Shown here in pieces: positions 1-11,184 of a stretch of 64,000 nucleotides of DNA. The position numbers were made by a program, and so were the translations under genes. Each line of letters starts with the position of its first letter. Position 1 is the stretch's first letter. The notes below the pieces were generated by a model. That model was not told the origin of the DNA, searched no databases, and saw nothing but the letters and a program-made list of their open reading frames with translations. The DNA lies in the NCBI GenBank assembly GCA_011503125.2, contig WWBZ02000051.1, positions 3,348,001-3,412,000 of the forward strand, in the 5' to 3' direction. This DNA is from Botryosphaeria dothidea. Its lineage: Eukaryota; Ascomycota; Dothideomycetes; Botryosphaeriales; Botryosphaeriaceae.

Positions 1-3000
1 ACGTTCGAAGTTGCGGAGGAAAAGGGAAAGAAAGGAGGCGCGTGGGCATGCGGAGAAAGGAAAGGGGGGGGTTCTGGAAAAAGAGGGTCCGCCCGCACCC
101 CGTCCGTTCCCGTTTGGTCGGCCAACCTGCTTTGTCGGCGGCGCCGATGGTCGTCCGAAATGTTGCGACGTTCGAAGTTGCGGGCGGGTCCGCGGCGGGC
201 CGAGGTGGGTTGGGTTTCTTATTGGTCTTTCGCGCTGTTGGGGGCATATAGGAACGCGTGTGCTTCATTGCGAGGGGTGGACGTCCGCTTGGTTGGAGAA
301 GCGATGTATGAATTTTGGGGAGCTGACGCGGCGCATGCTGTGCGGAGATTGGGTCTTCCGCAAACGTTGATGGAGTTAATTTGGGCGAGAAAACTGATTG
401 AAGTCGTCATGGAGGATGTTGTTATGAATTGTTACAAAGCTCGTTCGCTTACGGCTCGCTGTCAAGTTAGGTGAGGAAAAAGGATTAGTTGAACAATAGC
501 ACTACTTTCCGCGCAGCAGAAACGCCCGACCTGAGACGCAGTCTCGCGTCGGTCTTCACCCACTATAGACATCTTGTTCATGGTATCATTTCTGAAGAGT
601 AGCGAGTAGCGAGGCGTTTGTTGTGATGTGACCCGGGCAGGACGGGCGCCGAAAGCCCTCGTACAGTCGCAGGTGTAAAAGACGGGTACGCTTATTTGCA
701 TCCATTATTTTCTTTCGAAAATTACAGACGTTCGAAGTTGGGCGCTTCCGCGCCCTCCCGCTTTTCCGATTCAGGCACCACGCGGGAGCCCTCTACAGCC
801 TCGAACGTCGCAAACTCGTGAATGACGGACAAACTGGCTTACAGAAGCGCTGTGCATGACGTTTGTGAGAAGCGTTATGACGTTGTATTGCGGGGAGAAG
901 GTTTCACTGCGAAAGGGGAGAGAAGACGACGGTGGACGAAGGAGGCGAGGAGACGTGTTTCCGCACAGGAAGCGTTACGGTCGGGACGCAAAAGGTTTCG
1001 CTCCGATCTGTGATGGCGCAAGCATGCCCGGAATGAATGCAAGCGAATGGCAGGAGAGGCCTCCTAACGGAGATGACGACGGACTTGTCGTTATCTTTCA
1101 CCCGCCACAGCCCCCCAGGTGAAGGGCTGGGCGGAAATCCAGGCTCCGAGGGGTCGTACTCATCCACCTGACCTGACCCTCCAATTCTGTGCACATAACC
1201 TACCTACCACAGTAAGCAGTCATGGCCGATGTGTAGTACAACCCCAATCTCGCAGCTTCAACCCCCTCTCCCACATTGCCCTCACACTTGGCATCCCTGA
1301 TCGAGAATCGCTCCTCCGATCATCGTAAAATTCGAGCATTTCGCAGTCCTGACGGTCCCGACAGCCCGATTCGTGTGGGACCGTCAGGATTTGAAGGAGA
1401 ATAACAGTTCCGCAACCAAATCCTGACGGTCCCACCCCACCATACTGATGGTCCCTCAAGTTTGCTACGTTCGAAGTTGCGCCGCGTCTGACGCCGCGGG
1501 GTGGGCCTAGCCCCGTTGAGTGTCCTGCAGGAGTTTCATCCCTGTCCAGCGTCGGACGTCGGGAATTGTGAATGAAAGACAGAAGTCCAAAAGTCATCCT
1601 CTGTCCCGCCGACGTTTTAGCGGTGCCCCGCCGACCTTGAGCCGGGATGTAGGTAGGTGTATTTTTGGCGTGAGGTGCAGGAAGACGACGATCAGGTGGA
1701 GCAGTCGAATGTCAGTTGAAATGACAGAAAACAAAGCGCGCGCGGTCAAGGAAGACTTGGCCGTTTATGCGGCGTGTGATTTGGCAATTGTGGAGGCATT
1801 ACATAACTTTCAGGAGCAACGTGTGTCGAGCATATTGCCGTTGCGGCTCTGGTGCATGCCACCGCGTCGGCCAAATTCCCGTGTCCACAAATATGCATGC
1901 ACGCCTTTTCTGTCCAGCGATGCAGCAGAACACGAACGAGGCCCGCAAAGCGCATCACCTTCAAACGTCGGGCATGATTCGAAACTGTCAGCATGGCCAG
2001 GGTTGCGGTGAGACAGACGGCAACTCGCCGGGCAGGCGCATTGCGGATCTTGCTCCCAGCCAACTGCTCTGCATTTCGGCCACTACCGCGCGCCAGGAAC
2101 CAGCCAATATACCGGACGGTGGCGAGCGGCAGGGCGCGAGAAACGGCGCAACTTCCAACGTCGGAGGATGAATCGATCGCAGCGCCTCCCCTGGCACGCA
2201 GAGCCATCCCGCAAGCCATCCCGAACACGCTCCAACGATCTCCGCGGGAAGTGACGTCATCCCGCGCCTTCCTCTGGCTCTGTTTCTGCTCACCCACGCG
2301 CATCTATTTCCCCTTCGCACGCTCGATGCAGGGAGAGGCGGAGACAAGTCAATTAAACAGCGGCCAGGAAGAGCGACGGGCCTGCCAACGTCGAACGTCG
2401 CGCATGATTCGGCCTGGTGGGAACAGGGCGGGCGCTGAGTCGGCGCACTGCTACCCCATGACGTCGCGGCCTCAGGCAAAACCCCCGGCGCAGGGGTCGC
2501 TTGCCTCCGACATGAATCTGGTGATGGCCACAAGCAGCACGCAGCAGGCCACTTCCGTCCCCGCCCAGTCGCACCGAATCAACGTGCTGCTTGTCTCGCA
2601 TGCCGTGCGTGCTCCCTTGCCGTCGGTGCTACTTTCCAACACGCCTCCCAACCTCGAACGTCGCAAATGAATCGATCGTGATGGTGGCGAAGTGAGCCCG
2701 TTTGCTCGCCGGTACGAGGCATTGTCGCACAGATCGTCGGCCGCGGCAGAGTCGTGGCATTCTTTCGTTGCGCTGGCGGATTGCGATTTGAGCGGTGCAT
2801 GAGTCTCGCAACTCGACACCCGAATCAGCGGCACCCAACACACGCCTTCGCTGCTGTACCAGCATCGCCAGAATCCTCAGCCAACAGTCGTGCAAGATCC
2901 CGGTCCCGATATCGAATCCCGTCTTCGTATTCTTCGCCATCCGCCACGCGACACACCTGCCCGTAGGGCTGTAGGGCTTAGGATGATCGGCGCTATTTCT

Positions 3001-3360
3001 GACGTCAAAACGCGGCCACCCCCTTTCCCTTTGCCTGGCACCCTCAGCGCGCACACGCTCGTGGCGTCTAGATCCCAGGCCAGAGAGCGCTGGGCCGTCT
3101 AGCTCTCCACCTCCCCATGCAGACGCCGCCCGATTCGGCAGCTTGACCGCAACTTCGGACGTCGAGCGTGAGTCGCATTAGCTGCGCTATCCCGGCCGCT
3201 CGAGGTGCAGACGATGGCAAAGCAAGTCACATCAGATCTCTTGCTGCCGTTTGCCCCTGACTCTTGGCCCTGCGCGTCATGTCGCCACGAGCGCGTGGTG
3301 CAGCAAGATGGATGCGGAAGGCGTGGGCCGACAACTTCGGACGACGAGAACGACTCGCAA
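1..3360. repeat. Dispersed degenerate ~28-bp motif, about 12 copies
   Basis: A short motif recurs with unrelated sequence between copies. The best copies read roughly CAACTTCGAACGTCGC followed by ATGA(A/T)TCGATCG. Plus-strand copies lie near 799-825, 1551-1575, 1959-1980, 2148-2179, 2385-2410, 2649-2679, 3149-3176 and 3332-3358; reverse copies lie near 1-15, 168-182, 728-740 and 1468-1482. Spacing runs from about 170 to 660 bp and the flanks are not obviously repeated, so this is not a simple tandem satellite. I saw no further good copies in the remaining 60 kb. No convincing gene is present in the interval. Whether the copies are protein-binding sites, decayed transposon ends or subtelomeric filler cannot be told from the sequence. 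Confidence 0.7.
1347..1456. repeat. Inverted and direct copies of TCCTGACGGTCCC
   Basis: TCCTGACGGTCCC at 1347-1359 pairs perfectly with GGGACCGTCAGGA at 1377-1389 across a 17-nt loop. A third copy, in direct orientation, lies at 1421-1433, and a weaker one (CTGATGGTCCC) at about 1445-1455. The stem is 13 bp. It lies among the dispersed motifs and away from any gene I can support. A DNA-binding site or a mobile-element remnant are both possible. Confidence 0.7.
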
Positions 3361-4139
3361 GTCATCCCGCGCGTCTGCATTGGTCGGGACGGTGTGCGAT
3401 GGGTCCCTGTATTTCCGGCGCGGTGGACATGTGCTGCCGTATTCCGGAATCCGCACCTGTTGATGGCGGCAGTGTTGCTTGGCTTATTTCCGGTCCTGTC
3501 TGCAGATCTCGTGTGTGCGTATCCGTGTTGCCACGCATGAAGCTGACTTCCCCCTCGTCGCTATCTCGAGGGCTTGTCTTCCTGAGCCGTATCATTGTGA
3601 CCGTAGTGGCGATGAACAACTGCCGAGCCTGTATCCCTCACAAGCAATGATTGAACTTTCGACAGGCAATACCCATGAGCAAGGTACTTGAACGGCCAGC
3701 CTCCCGATTCCACGACAGCGGCAGTCGCCTCCCGGGTCCATGCCATCTCCCATTCGCCACCCCATGTGTCCCCCATCTCCTCCCAAATCCACATGCGCCT
3801 TCATCGTTCACTTGAAATCTGGTAATCAGAACATGGAACTGCCAACGCCTGATACAGCATGGCCATCAAGGGAAGTAAGTGGAAGAGATACGTCAGCCGA
3901 GCGTTCTACTATTGTTTCAAGCAAATCAGCTTCCGCGACAACAAAACAGTAAGCCGGACCAAGTATCCTCAACATATCCTTCATGCTATCGCACACAAGC
4001 TCACACTTACGAACACATTCCCTCCTTCTACCCTTGCTACAGATTATTCGCCACTGTGACCCTAAATGCAGATAAATGAACAATAAGATGGGCCACGACA
4101 ATCTCGCGCAGCATCCATTGAGGCAGCTTGCATGGCTCG
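3361..4139. other. Intergenic, nothing recognised
   Basis: Short overlapping open frames occur on both strands, but none has a domain, a splice-consistent extension or coding-like composition that I can support. Confidence 0.5.
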
Positions 4140-4903
4140 TTATGCACATGCGATCGCTACAGCCGTACCATCTGAGAGTATGCTAGCCGCTTGGATCGGA
4201 CGCTCACTCATCGACGAGCTTTCCAGCCGACCCAGCCAGCCAGCGCCGCCCTGACCCCGCCAACCTTTCGTACATTCCGACTCGAGCCCATTAGCTGTCG
4301 CACAACACCATTGTAGAGAGCCGCGCACAGGATGGTTCGTCCAAGAATGTCTGCCATTCGCCAAAGCCTTGAATATTTTCGCGATAACGGTATGGGATAT
4401 GGACAATATATCGTGTTGGCGGCGGAGGTCTTGCGGTTTCTGCCGCAGCCTTGAGTAGGGTACATATTGCGGCGGTGTTTGTGCATTTGGCGCCCGCTGT
4501 CGTGTCTGTGGCGGTACGTGCTCATGCTGCTGGTCTTGTCTGCGGATGCTGTCAGTTGCGAATCGGGCTGGAAGGCCGTGCGGGAAGACTGCCAACACGG
4601 CGTGTGGTATGTTCGGATAATGATCGCGGGCAGCGGCGAGACCTGTGGCCGCGTCGCTGTCACTTGGACTCGAAGGTGCGGAGGGATCATGCAGCGCAGG
4701 TCGCGCGTCGCGCGGGTCGTTCGGTTGTTGGCAACTGTGCTGAGGTTAAGATTTTCTTGCAATGCAGGCTGATTAGTAGATGCAAAGTCATGGCGGGCGA
4801 AGGATATTGAGTCGCGGGGATGGACGTCGATGGCGCGTCGCGACAGTGACTCAAGTGGGCGCTGGCTGCTGGCGCTTGTGCATGGCGGGCAGCTCAACAC
4901 CAA
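4140..4903 (-). CDS. Possible hypothetical protein, model unresolved
   Basis: The minus strand between about 4720 and 4140 has an open frame with coding-like composition (Ser/Pro/Asp-rich, then Gln/Arg-rich). It has no recognisable domain, signal peptide or membrane segment. An upstream stop sits beside a plausible acceptor (AACCTCAG), so an intron may join it to a 5' exon in another frame. The true start and end are unknown and the coordinates only bracket the open region. It could equally be spurious. No function is proposed. Confidence 0.2.
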
Positions 4904-7143
4904 GCCAATGCTACTTCTTTAGAAGAGAGTCCGCGAGCAGGCTCGAAGAGCAGCCAGACTAGCCGTAATTAGCGTGGTGAGTGCGTCGATGTGGCCGCCG
5001 TGACCCCTGTGGCGGCCATGCACACACCGAGCGCGGACGTCAACACTGAGCTACATGAAGGTGAAGCGCTGGCTGTTGGGCATCGCAAAGATCTCAACAC
5101 CAAGAGCAGCGCGTACAGAACGAGTGGCGGCAGTGCAGAGCACAGATAGCAATACCAAGTCAACAGTCACGGTAACCTTCTTCAAGTCTCTTCTTCTCCA
5201 AGTCTGCGTCCCAACCACCAAGTCTCTCTTCCTCAAGGGCCGGTTCATGACCAGCCAATTAACGAAAAGACTTGCCAGCGAAGAGAAGATGTCCGCTGGT
5301 TCGCGTCAGCCCGAGGCAGTGCAATACGAGCGACACTGTGCCCAGGAGATGAGCGGTGCTCAGAGCCCCCAGGACCGTTTCCAAAAACTGGGTTATCTCG
5401 GAGAGCCCCGTAGGACTGTTAAGGAGATTAAACCTTAAAGAACAGTCACTTCACTTGATCTAAGCCAAAAGGCAAAGAGAGCTGGAGAAAAAAAAAGAGG
5501 AGTTGGTGGGGGATCGGAGGGATATTTATATCCTGAGGTGGATGGGGGGGCACGAGCGGCACGAGGACGGTTGCAGGGTTGTTTTGTCCGTGCGTTGGAT
5601 TTTTGGCGGCTTCGAGGGTTCAATGACTGTCCAAACGCGCGGCGGCGCGTGCGTGAAGTATTGAATGAGGTAGCTGCGGGCAGTGATCTGCAGTGGTGAA
5701 TGTTGTTGGTGCCTGGCGCCCCCCGCGCCCTGTCAAGCGGCGGCTTGACGAAACTCATGGTCTGTTCTGGTCATGGCGGCAACCTGTGATAGAGACTTCA
5801 CTGCTTCGCCATCACCATGCTAGGCCTGATTTTCAACTTTACGGTCCATCTATCCGCAATTGACTGCGGGCTTCATGTCATGATGCAATTGGAAAGGCGG
5901 GCTTTGAGCACGGAAAGCATTGGCGGCTGGGACCAGATCGGAGCTACACCTAAGCATGAACTGCATTTACAAGTACTCTCGGCCTTTCAGCGTCGCCTGT
6001 CCTGCATCTGAATGATACCTCCAAATGGTATCTCATCAGCGGTGATGTTCATCAGCTAAAATCTGCATGTGCCAGCGCCCAGTGTCTGGCCTCTGATTTA
6101 CAAACGCGCAGCCGTGGACGCGCTAGCCCACATGCCCAGCACCAAAGACAGTCACTTAAGCCGCACGAGGCTGGTTCCTGCATGCTGGAAAGCTTGGTTT
6201 GACCGCAGCATAATGACGTGGCTGTTGACCAATATTACACTCACATGTCACCTCCAGAGTTCCCCGCGCGTCCGCCCTTATGTCATCCGCCAGACCAGCA
6301 CAGTGCCCTCCAGAACGTCAAAAACTAGCGTCACATGGCCATCTGTGAGTCATATCAGCAGGTGCATGTGGCCGCATATAGACATTTGACCAGGCACCTG
6401 GCCCGTCCCTGCATGACACCCCTGCACATGGCCCCGTGCCGCCCTCCCCAGGGCCCGGCCCCCGGTCTTTATAAACCCCTCTACCCTTCGCCCTCTGGAC
6501 CTCTTCTTCTTTTCTTCTTCATACTTACCTTCTCGGGGTTTTCTTTCATCAAGCAATTGGAAACCTACTCGCTGCCCTGCATTGCACAGCGCGGTGGCTG
6601 GCGGGTATGGGGTCTCTTCGGGGGCGCCACCTGGGACAATTTTTGATGGCTATCTCCTTCTTCAAGGAGCTTGTTTGCTTTCGTTGACTGCTTGTCCTTG
6701 CGACGGGCTTCGAGGAAGGTGTCCTTCATGGTGAGGCGGGAAAGATCTTGAGCGGGCACGATGGAGTGAGAGCATGTCACTTCAACGCGCTACTTGCGTT
6801 GACGTACGCTGCGCTACGTTGAGTGATGTCACTGCTGTGTCTTGCTTTTGACACGCTTTTGAGCTATCGTGACCGTCTCCTACGCTCATGCTATTGGTGT
6901 TGTGGTCTTGCGACGATGTGACAAATTCGCGAGGCTGCGCGTCCCGACCGCGTCCCTCGCGCGGACGGACACTGCGTAGACACACTAGGCAGACGAGCCT
7001 TCCGCGAAAACGATGTCACTGAGCCCCAGGTTTGTATCACGACATCCAGCGATGGTGTTGCAGGCCGCTCGACGCTCCGTGACTGCATCGTCAGCCGCGA
7101 CTGCCATTGACTACGCGAATTTGACCACAGCCAACAACCTTGC
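4904..7143. other. Intergenic, nothing recognised except a core-promoter-like patch
   Basis: No gene is supported in this 2.2 kb. A tight TATA plus CT-rich stretch at 6470-6565 is listed separately. Confidence 0.45.
6470..6565 (+). promoter_or_regulatory. Orphan core-promoter-like stretch
   Basis: TATAAA at 6470-6475 follows a GC-rich block and is followed by a long CT-rich tract (6485-6560), the layout of many fungal core promoters. The first downstream ATG frames are very short, so no target gene can be assigned; it might drive a non-coding or multi-exon transcript. Confidence 0.25.
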
Positions 7144-7722
7144 ATGACCGGCACCACGCTCTTGACCTATCTACCACACGGCCGTGGCTCTCATCCTCCG
7201 CAACGGGGCTTGACACCACACGCCGCCATCAACACAGTCTCTGGAACCCGGCCACGACAACGCACCTCGTCACTTCCCAACCGGCAGACCAAACAATACC
7301 GCGCAGCGTACGTCCTACTCGAGCGGTATTTCACCTCTGTCCTCACACGTCTGTCCACCACAACCCACTGCTGACAAAACTAACAGATCGCCGAAACCGC
7401 GTTCAAGCTCTCCCGAGCTGCGACCGACAACCACACAACCTCTCCGTTTCCTTCCCCCAAACGCCGCAGCCGCACTCGCGTGGTTCCATCATCACTTCAA
7501 CCTCAACACCGCCTCTTCAACGTGCTACGCAGTTCCGACTCGTCGCCTTCATTCTCCGTGTTCAGTTGGTCATGCTCGCCCAACGGCGGGTCGGTGTCAC
7601 GGTGCAATTGCCAGACTGCTGTCCTTCCTTCTCGCCTCCAGCGCCTGATTGCCGATACATATCACAAGATTCAAGTCCAGGCTGAATCGAGCTCGGCAGC
7701 CTCGCGCCTACCGCAGCGTTGA
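7144..7722 (+). CDS. Possible small two-exon hypothetical protein
   Basis: An ATG at 7144 opens a frame that runs to a donor-like GTACGT near 7307. A strong acceptor (CTAAC...CAG, ending near 7387) then leads into a second open frame reaching a stop at about 7722. The product would be Ser/Thr/Arg-rich, low-complexity and without recognisable domains. The splice phase that joins the two frames is ambiguous, and the convergent phytase-like gene begins its 3' end nearby. This may be untranslated RNA or chance. Confidence 0.2.
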
Positions 7723-8057
7723 GAATGTGGAAATCTATAAATCGGTATGGAGTGATTGACTCTGTTCATTTGGGATGGCTACGAGAGGGAAGGAGGCATG
7801 TGGGTAGACCTACAAAGGACACGCGGAGCTACTGGGTGCTGGATGAGAGGGGATTGGGTATTGGCATATTTTGAACTCATCCCTTCGCAAACCTCCTCAG
7901 CAAGTGTCTACCTTGGGCTGGGCCAAGTCATGTGCTCAAGAATGAACCAACCATCGAGGGTCAAAGTCGATGTGAATAGCCTTTTTGTGCGTGCAATACT
8001 AGTCTTGAGCACTCTGTCTTCCACGAACCAATCTCACAGCCCACCACTCCCCCTCCA

Positions 8058-9677
8058 TCAAAACCCCGCCGGCCTCAGCCCCGCCTCCAAACCCACCCTA
8101 AACACCAGCGCCTGATTATCCAAGCTCGCCGCCGTCTCATCCGCATACCTGAACTTACCCCCATCCATATACCCATCCTGCGTGATGAAATCGTCATCGC
8201 TCAAACTAACCACAAACCACTCCCCCTCGACCCTCTCCCCATCCTCCCCAATCACCGGCACCACCGCCAGCGCCTCCCACTTCTCATTCAGCAGCCCGCG
8301 ATCATCCGCGCCGCCGTTATGCAGCCCGAACCTGCCGAGCTGCTCGTTGACGTTGAAGTCCAACCACGCGCAGTACCTCGCCGGACGCACGCCGCTCTTG
8401 AGCACGCCCGCGGCGCTCGCCACGCTGCCATTGACGGCATCGACGCCGGGCACGGCCGCCCGGACGTCCGTCGCGTCGGCGATGTCGAGCACGTCGACGC
8501 GGCGGTACGCGCTCTGCGTGCTCGCGGCCGCGCGGCCGGCGTTGGAGTCGCGGGCCAAGACGAGGAACTGCGTCGCGCCCAGCGCGAGGATCTCGCTCTG
8601 CGCGGCGACGCGGGTCTTGTTCTCGGCGGTGGCGACGAGCGGCAGCGGCACGACGTAGGCGCGCTGGTAGGCGGGGCGGGACGCGTTGGCGGCGATGTCG
8701 TACTGCAGCAGGCGGGCGTGGCGGCGGGTGCTCGCCTTGGCGCCGCCTTCCTGCATGAGCGCGGACTGGATGAGGACGGAGAGGGTGGCGCCGTCAGGCG
8801 AGATGGTGAGGCCTTCGAAGCCCTGGTTGTTGGCGCGGCCGGAGGCGGGGTCTTCGGGGACGGGGACGCGGGCGGGGTCGTAGAGGGGCGCGGAGGCGGC
8901 GGAGAAGCTGTGCGCGGAGGTTAGTTGGCTGCTCGCATCACGGCGCGAGAGGGTAGAAAGTGCATCGTACCTCTCGCTGCCGTTCCGTATGGGAACGAAC
9001 GCGTCAGGCGGCCTGATCGCGCCCACCATCCTCCCCTCCCGCGAGAACCGATAGATGTACGGCCCGTACTCGTCGCTCACCCAGAACGACCCATCGGGAC
9101 CTAGGACCAGCCCCTCGCTGTCCACCGACACCCTCCGCCCGCCCGTCCCGTTCCGCCCGAACCCATCCCCAGCATACGTCGCCGCCGGCAAGTCCGGAAA
9201 GCCCGGGAAGCTGACCGCGCCCTCGAAATCGGCATCCAGCCCCGTCACGGGAACGCCGCTCGGGTCGCGGAACAGCACGGTATCAAGGTACGTCAGACGC
9301 AGGTTCGGCGCGGCGGCGGCAGCGGCAGGCGTGAACGAGATGCCCAGCTTGTGCACGCGCGGGGTGAAGTTCAGGGTGCCGTTCGTGTTCCAGCCGCGGT
9401 CCGGCAGCGACCAGAGGACGCCCGTATACGTGCCGTTGGCGGCGCGCGTCCACGAGGCGTGCTCGATGGCGATGGAGGAGCCCAGGCCGCCCAGTGTGTC
9501 GCCGTACTTGTCGCGGGCGTTGCCGGGCACGAAGCCGTAGCCGGCGAGCGCGCGGTAGGTGTAGGTGTTGCCATTGCAGGTCGTGGTGTTGACGGCGGGC
9601 GCGGACGAGGAGGGGGCGGAGGCGGAGGAGAGGGGCTGGAAGAGCGCGAGGGCTGCGAGGAGGGACGGCGTTAGCAT
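8058..9677 (-). CDS. Secreted esterase-like-activity-of-phytase family protein
   Basis: The start is placed at the ATG at 9677, which begins directly with a hydrophobic signal peptide (MLTPSLLAALALFQPLSS) and yields up to 539 residues; an in-frame ATG upstream would bury the signal. The body matches the phytase-like (PF13449) pattern: an early GSSIAIEHASW-like block, then a central WVSDEYGPYIYRF segment, then a NNQGFEGLTISPDG segment. Members are predicted secreted beta-propeller enzymes with esterase-like action; the substrate is unknown. A 63-nt interval at 8908-8970 has GTACGA, CTAAC and CAG splice signals and is a multiple of three. Removing it gives NGSESFSAAS, which fits the family better than the retained version, so the mature protein is probably about 518 residues. 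The family call is from recalled motifs. Confidence 0.85.
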   Translation of the reverse strand: MLTPSLLAALALFQPLSSASAPSSSAPAVNTTTCNGNTYTYRALAGYGFVPGNARDKYGDTLGGLGSSIAIEHASWTRAANGTYTGVLWSLPDRGWNTNGTLNFTPRVHKLGISFTPAAAAAAPNLRLTYLDTVLFRDPSGVPVTGLDADFEGAVSFPGFPDLPAATYAGDGFGRNGTGGRRVSVDSEGLVLGPDGSFWVSDEYGPYIYRFSREGRMVGAIRPPDAFVPIRNGSERYDALSTLSRRDASSQLTSAHSFSAASAPLYDPARVPVPEDPASGRANNQGFEGLTISPDGATLSVLIQSALMQEGGAKASTRRHARLLQYDIAANASRPAYQRAYVVPLPLVATAENKTRVAAQSEILALGATQFLVLARDSNAGRAAASTQSAYRRVDVLDIADATDVRAAVPGVDAVNGSVASAAGVLKSGVRPARYCAWLDFNVNEQLGRFGLHNGGADDRGLLNEKWEALAVVPVIGEDGERVEGEWFVVSLSDDDFITQDGYMDGGKFRYADETAASLDNQALVFRVGLEAGLRPAGF

Positions 9678-10280
9678 CGTGGGCTTGGGAGATGCGGAAT
9701 TGGCTTCTCGTACCGTATAGTTGCTGCGCGCGCTGCGGCTTTTTATGGCGAGCTCATGGGGTTCCGCGCGGGCGGTTGCTTTTTGAGTCGCCAATGCGGC
9801 AGCGGAAGGATCGACGGGCGGCGAAAGACATCTTCAAGTTGACATTGGCCGGCGCTGGAGATGAGCTTCCTGTTGTGGTGTTGGTGGAGGTCTTGGGGCC
9901 GGCAACGCGGGCTGCCCACGAGAGCCCCGCGGGGGCAGTGATTGGTCGGAGGCCTGCTCGTGTTTTGCATCGGCTGCTGCAGGAGACGTCAACCCAGCGG
10001 CGCAGTGAAGAAGCTGCAGGGTTGATGCAGGTGATTCGTTCTCGGCTGAGATGGCAATATCGACTTTTGCCATGCAGCGTCGAGATGCTGAATGCGTTGA
10101 CGTGCAGTTGGAGAGGGGAGCGCAGCCACGGGTTTCCGCGCAGGGAAAGCCGAATGCTGAGCTCGCAGCTGTCACAGGGCGCGACAGTCATCTCCTCCAT
10201 CCGCAACCGCCTCGGCATGTAGCAGTCCAGACACTCGCATGCTACTCGACGTATAATTCGTCGAGGCATTGACAGACACA
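9678..10280. other. Divergent intergenic region
   Basis: This 600-bp spacer separates the phytase-like gene (leftward) from the GNAT gene (rightward) and should carry both promoters. I see no distinctive motif. Confidence 0.5.
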
Positions 10281-10928
10281 ATGGCCTCCGCAACCTCCCT
10301 CAACGCCTCGCCTGGCCCTGGTACGCCCGCCGCAGCATCGCCAGGCGGCAGCTCCACGAGGCCCGAATTCGCAATCCGCCATGCCCGCACGCCAGACGAG
10401 CTTCGCGCAACGGCCGACCTCTTCCGCGGCTACGCTGCCTGGCTAGACATCGACCTATCCTTCCAATCCTTCGAGTCCGAGCTGGCGTCGCTGCCCGGGA
10501 AATACGCGCCTGAGAATGGCGGCGAGATACTGTTGGCATACTTGAGCACTGCCGGGGAGGAGTCGCTGGAGCCGATAGGGTGCATCGCCCTGCGTGACAT
10601 CACGGAAGCCGTCGAGTCATTCCGCGCATCTTCCTTGGCGGATGATGGGCCGACGAGGCAGGCTGGTGGCAGGCGGATCGGCGAGTTCAAACGGCTTTAT
10701 GTTTTGCCAGTGGGGCGATCGCTGGGGATCGGCAACGCTCTCGTCGAGCAGGCTATAGAGGTCGCGAGAGACCAGGGCTATGCTGAGCTCCTGCTGGACA
10801 CGTTGCCACGTATGCAAGGTGCCCAGAAGCTGTATCGGAGACACGGATTCAGGGAGACACAGAAGTATTACGATACCAACCTGGAGGGCACCATCTTCAT
10901 GAACTGTTCATTCAACCATGAGAGATGA
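10281..10928 (+). CDS. GNAT-family N-acetyltransferase
   Basis: A single-exon 215-residue protein begins at ATG 10281. A Ser/Pro/Ala-rich leader (residues 1-30) is followed by a GNAT fold. Motif A, the acetyl-CoA pyrophosphate loop, is visible as FKRLYVLP followed by GRSLGIGNALV (about residues 134-152), and the C-terminal motif B region reads YRRHGFRETQKYYD. The protein therefore very probably transfers an acetyl group from acetyl-CoA to an amine, with unknown substrate. It resembles small cytosolic fungal GNATs described as MarR-like or polyamine-type acetyltransferases. No targeting signal is visible. It is divergent from the secreted phytase-like gene and convergent with the cyanovirin-N gene. 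Confidence 0.85.
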   Translation: MASATSLNASPGPGTPAAASPGGSSTRPEFAIRHARTPDELRATADLFRGYAAWLDIDLSFQSFESELASLPGKYAPENGGEILLAYLSTAGEESLEPIGCIALRDITEAVESFRASSLADDGPTRQAGGRRIGEFKRLYVLPVGRSLGIGNALVEQAIEVARDQGYAELLLDTLPRMQGAQKLYRRHGFRETQKYYDTNLEGTIFMNCSFNHER

Positions 10929-11184
10929 TAGGGGTGGAACCTATTTTCAGAGAAGCCAGATTCTGCGAAAGCACAGAACGTCACAGAACATCACATCAGC
11001 CAGACAGCAATAGTATACCAGAATGTTTCGTTTAATGCGGACTAGGCGATCGAAACCTGAGTCCTCGGACCCATATCATGTCGTTTTCCAGATCATGTAC
11101 GCAATCCTTCCCCCGTTGTCATCAACCTCCGAATGCATCTCTCAGCCCTCCGGTTCGGTCATCGTGTTGGGAGCACGTCATCGT

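Noticed and set aside
1746..2671. Overlapping open frames of up to 225 codons in the motif region
   Set aside because: Several frames on both strands overlap, none has a domain, and the repeated motif crosses them in different phases.
8319..8924. Plus-strand open frame opposite the phytase-like gene
   Set aside because: It is the shadow of GC-rich third positions in the real gene and has only Arg/Gly/Ala-rich composition.
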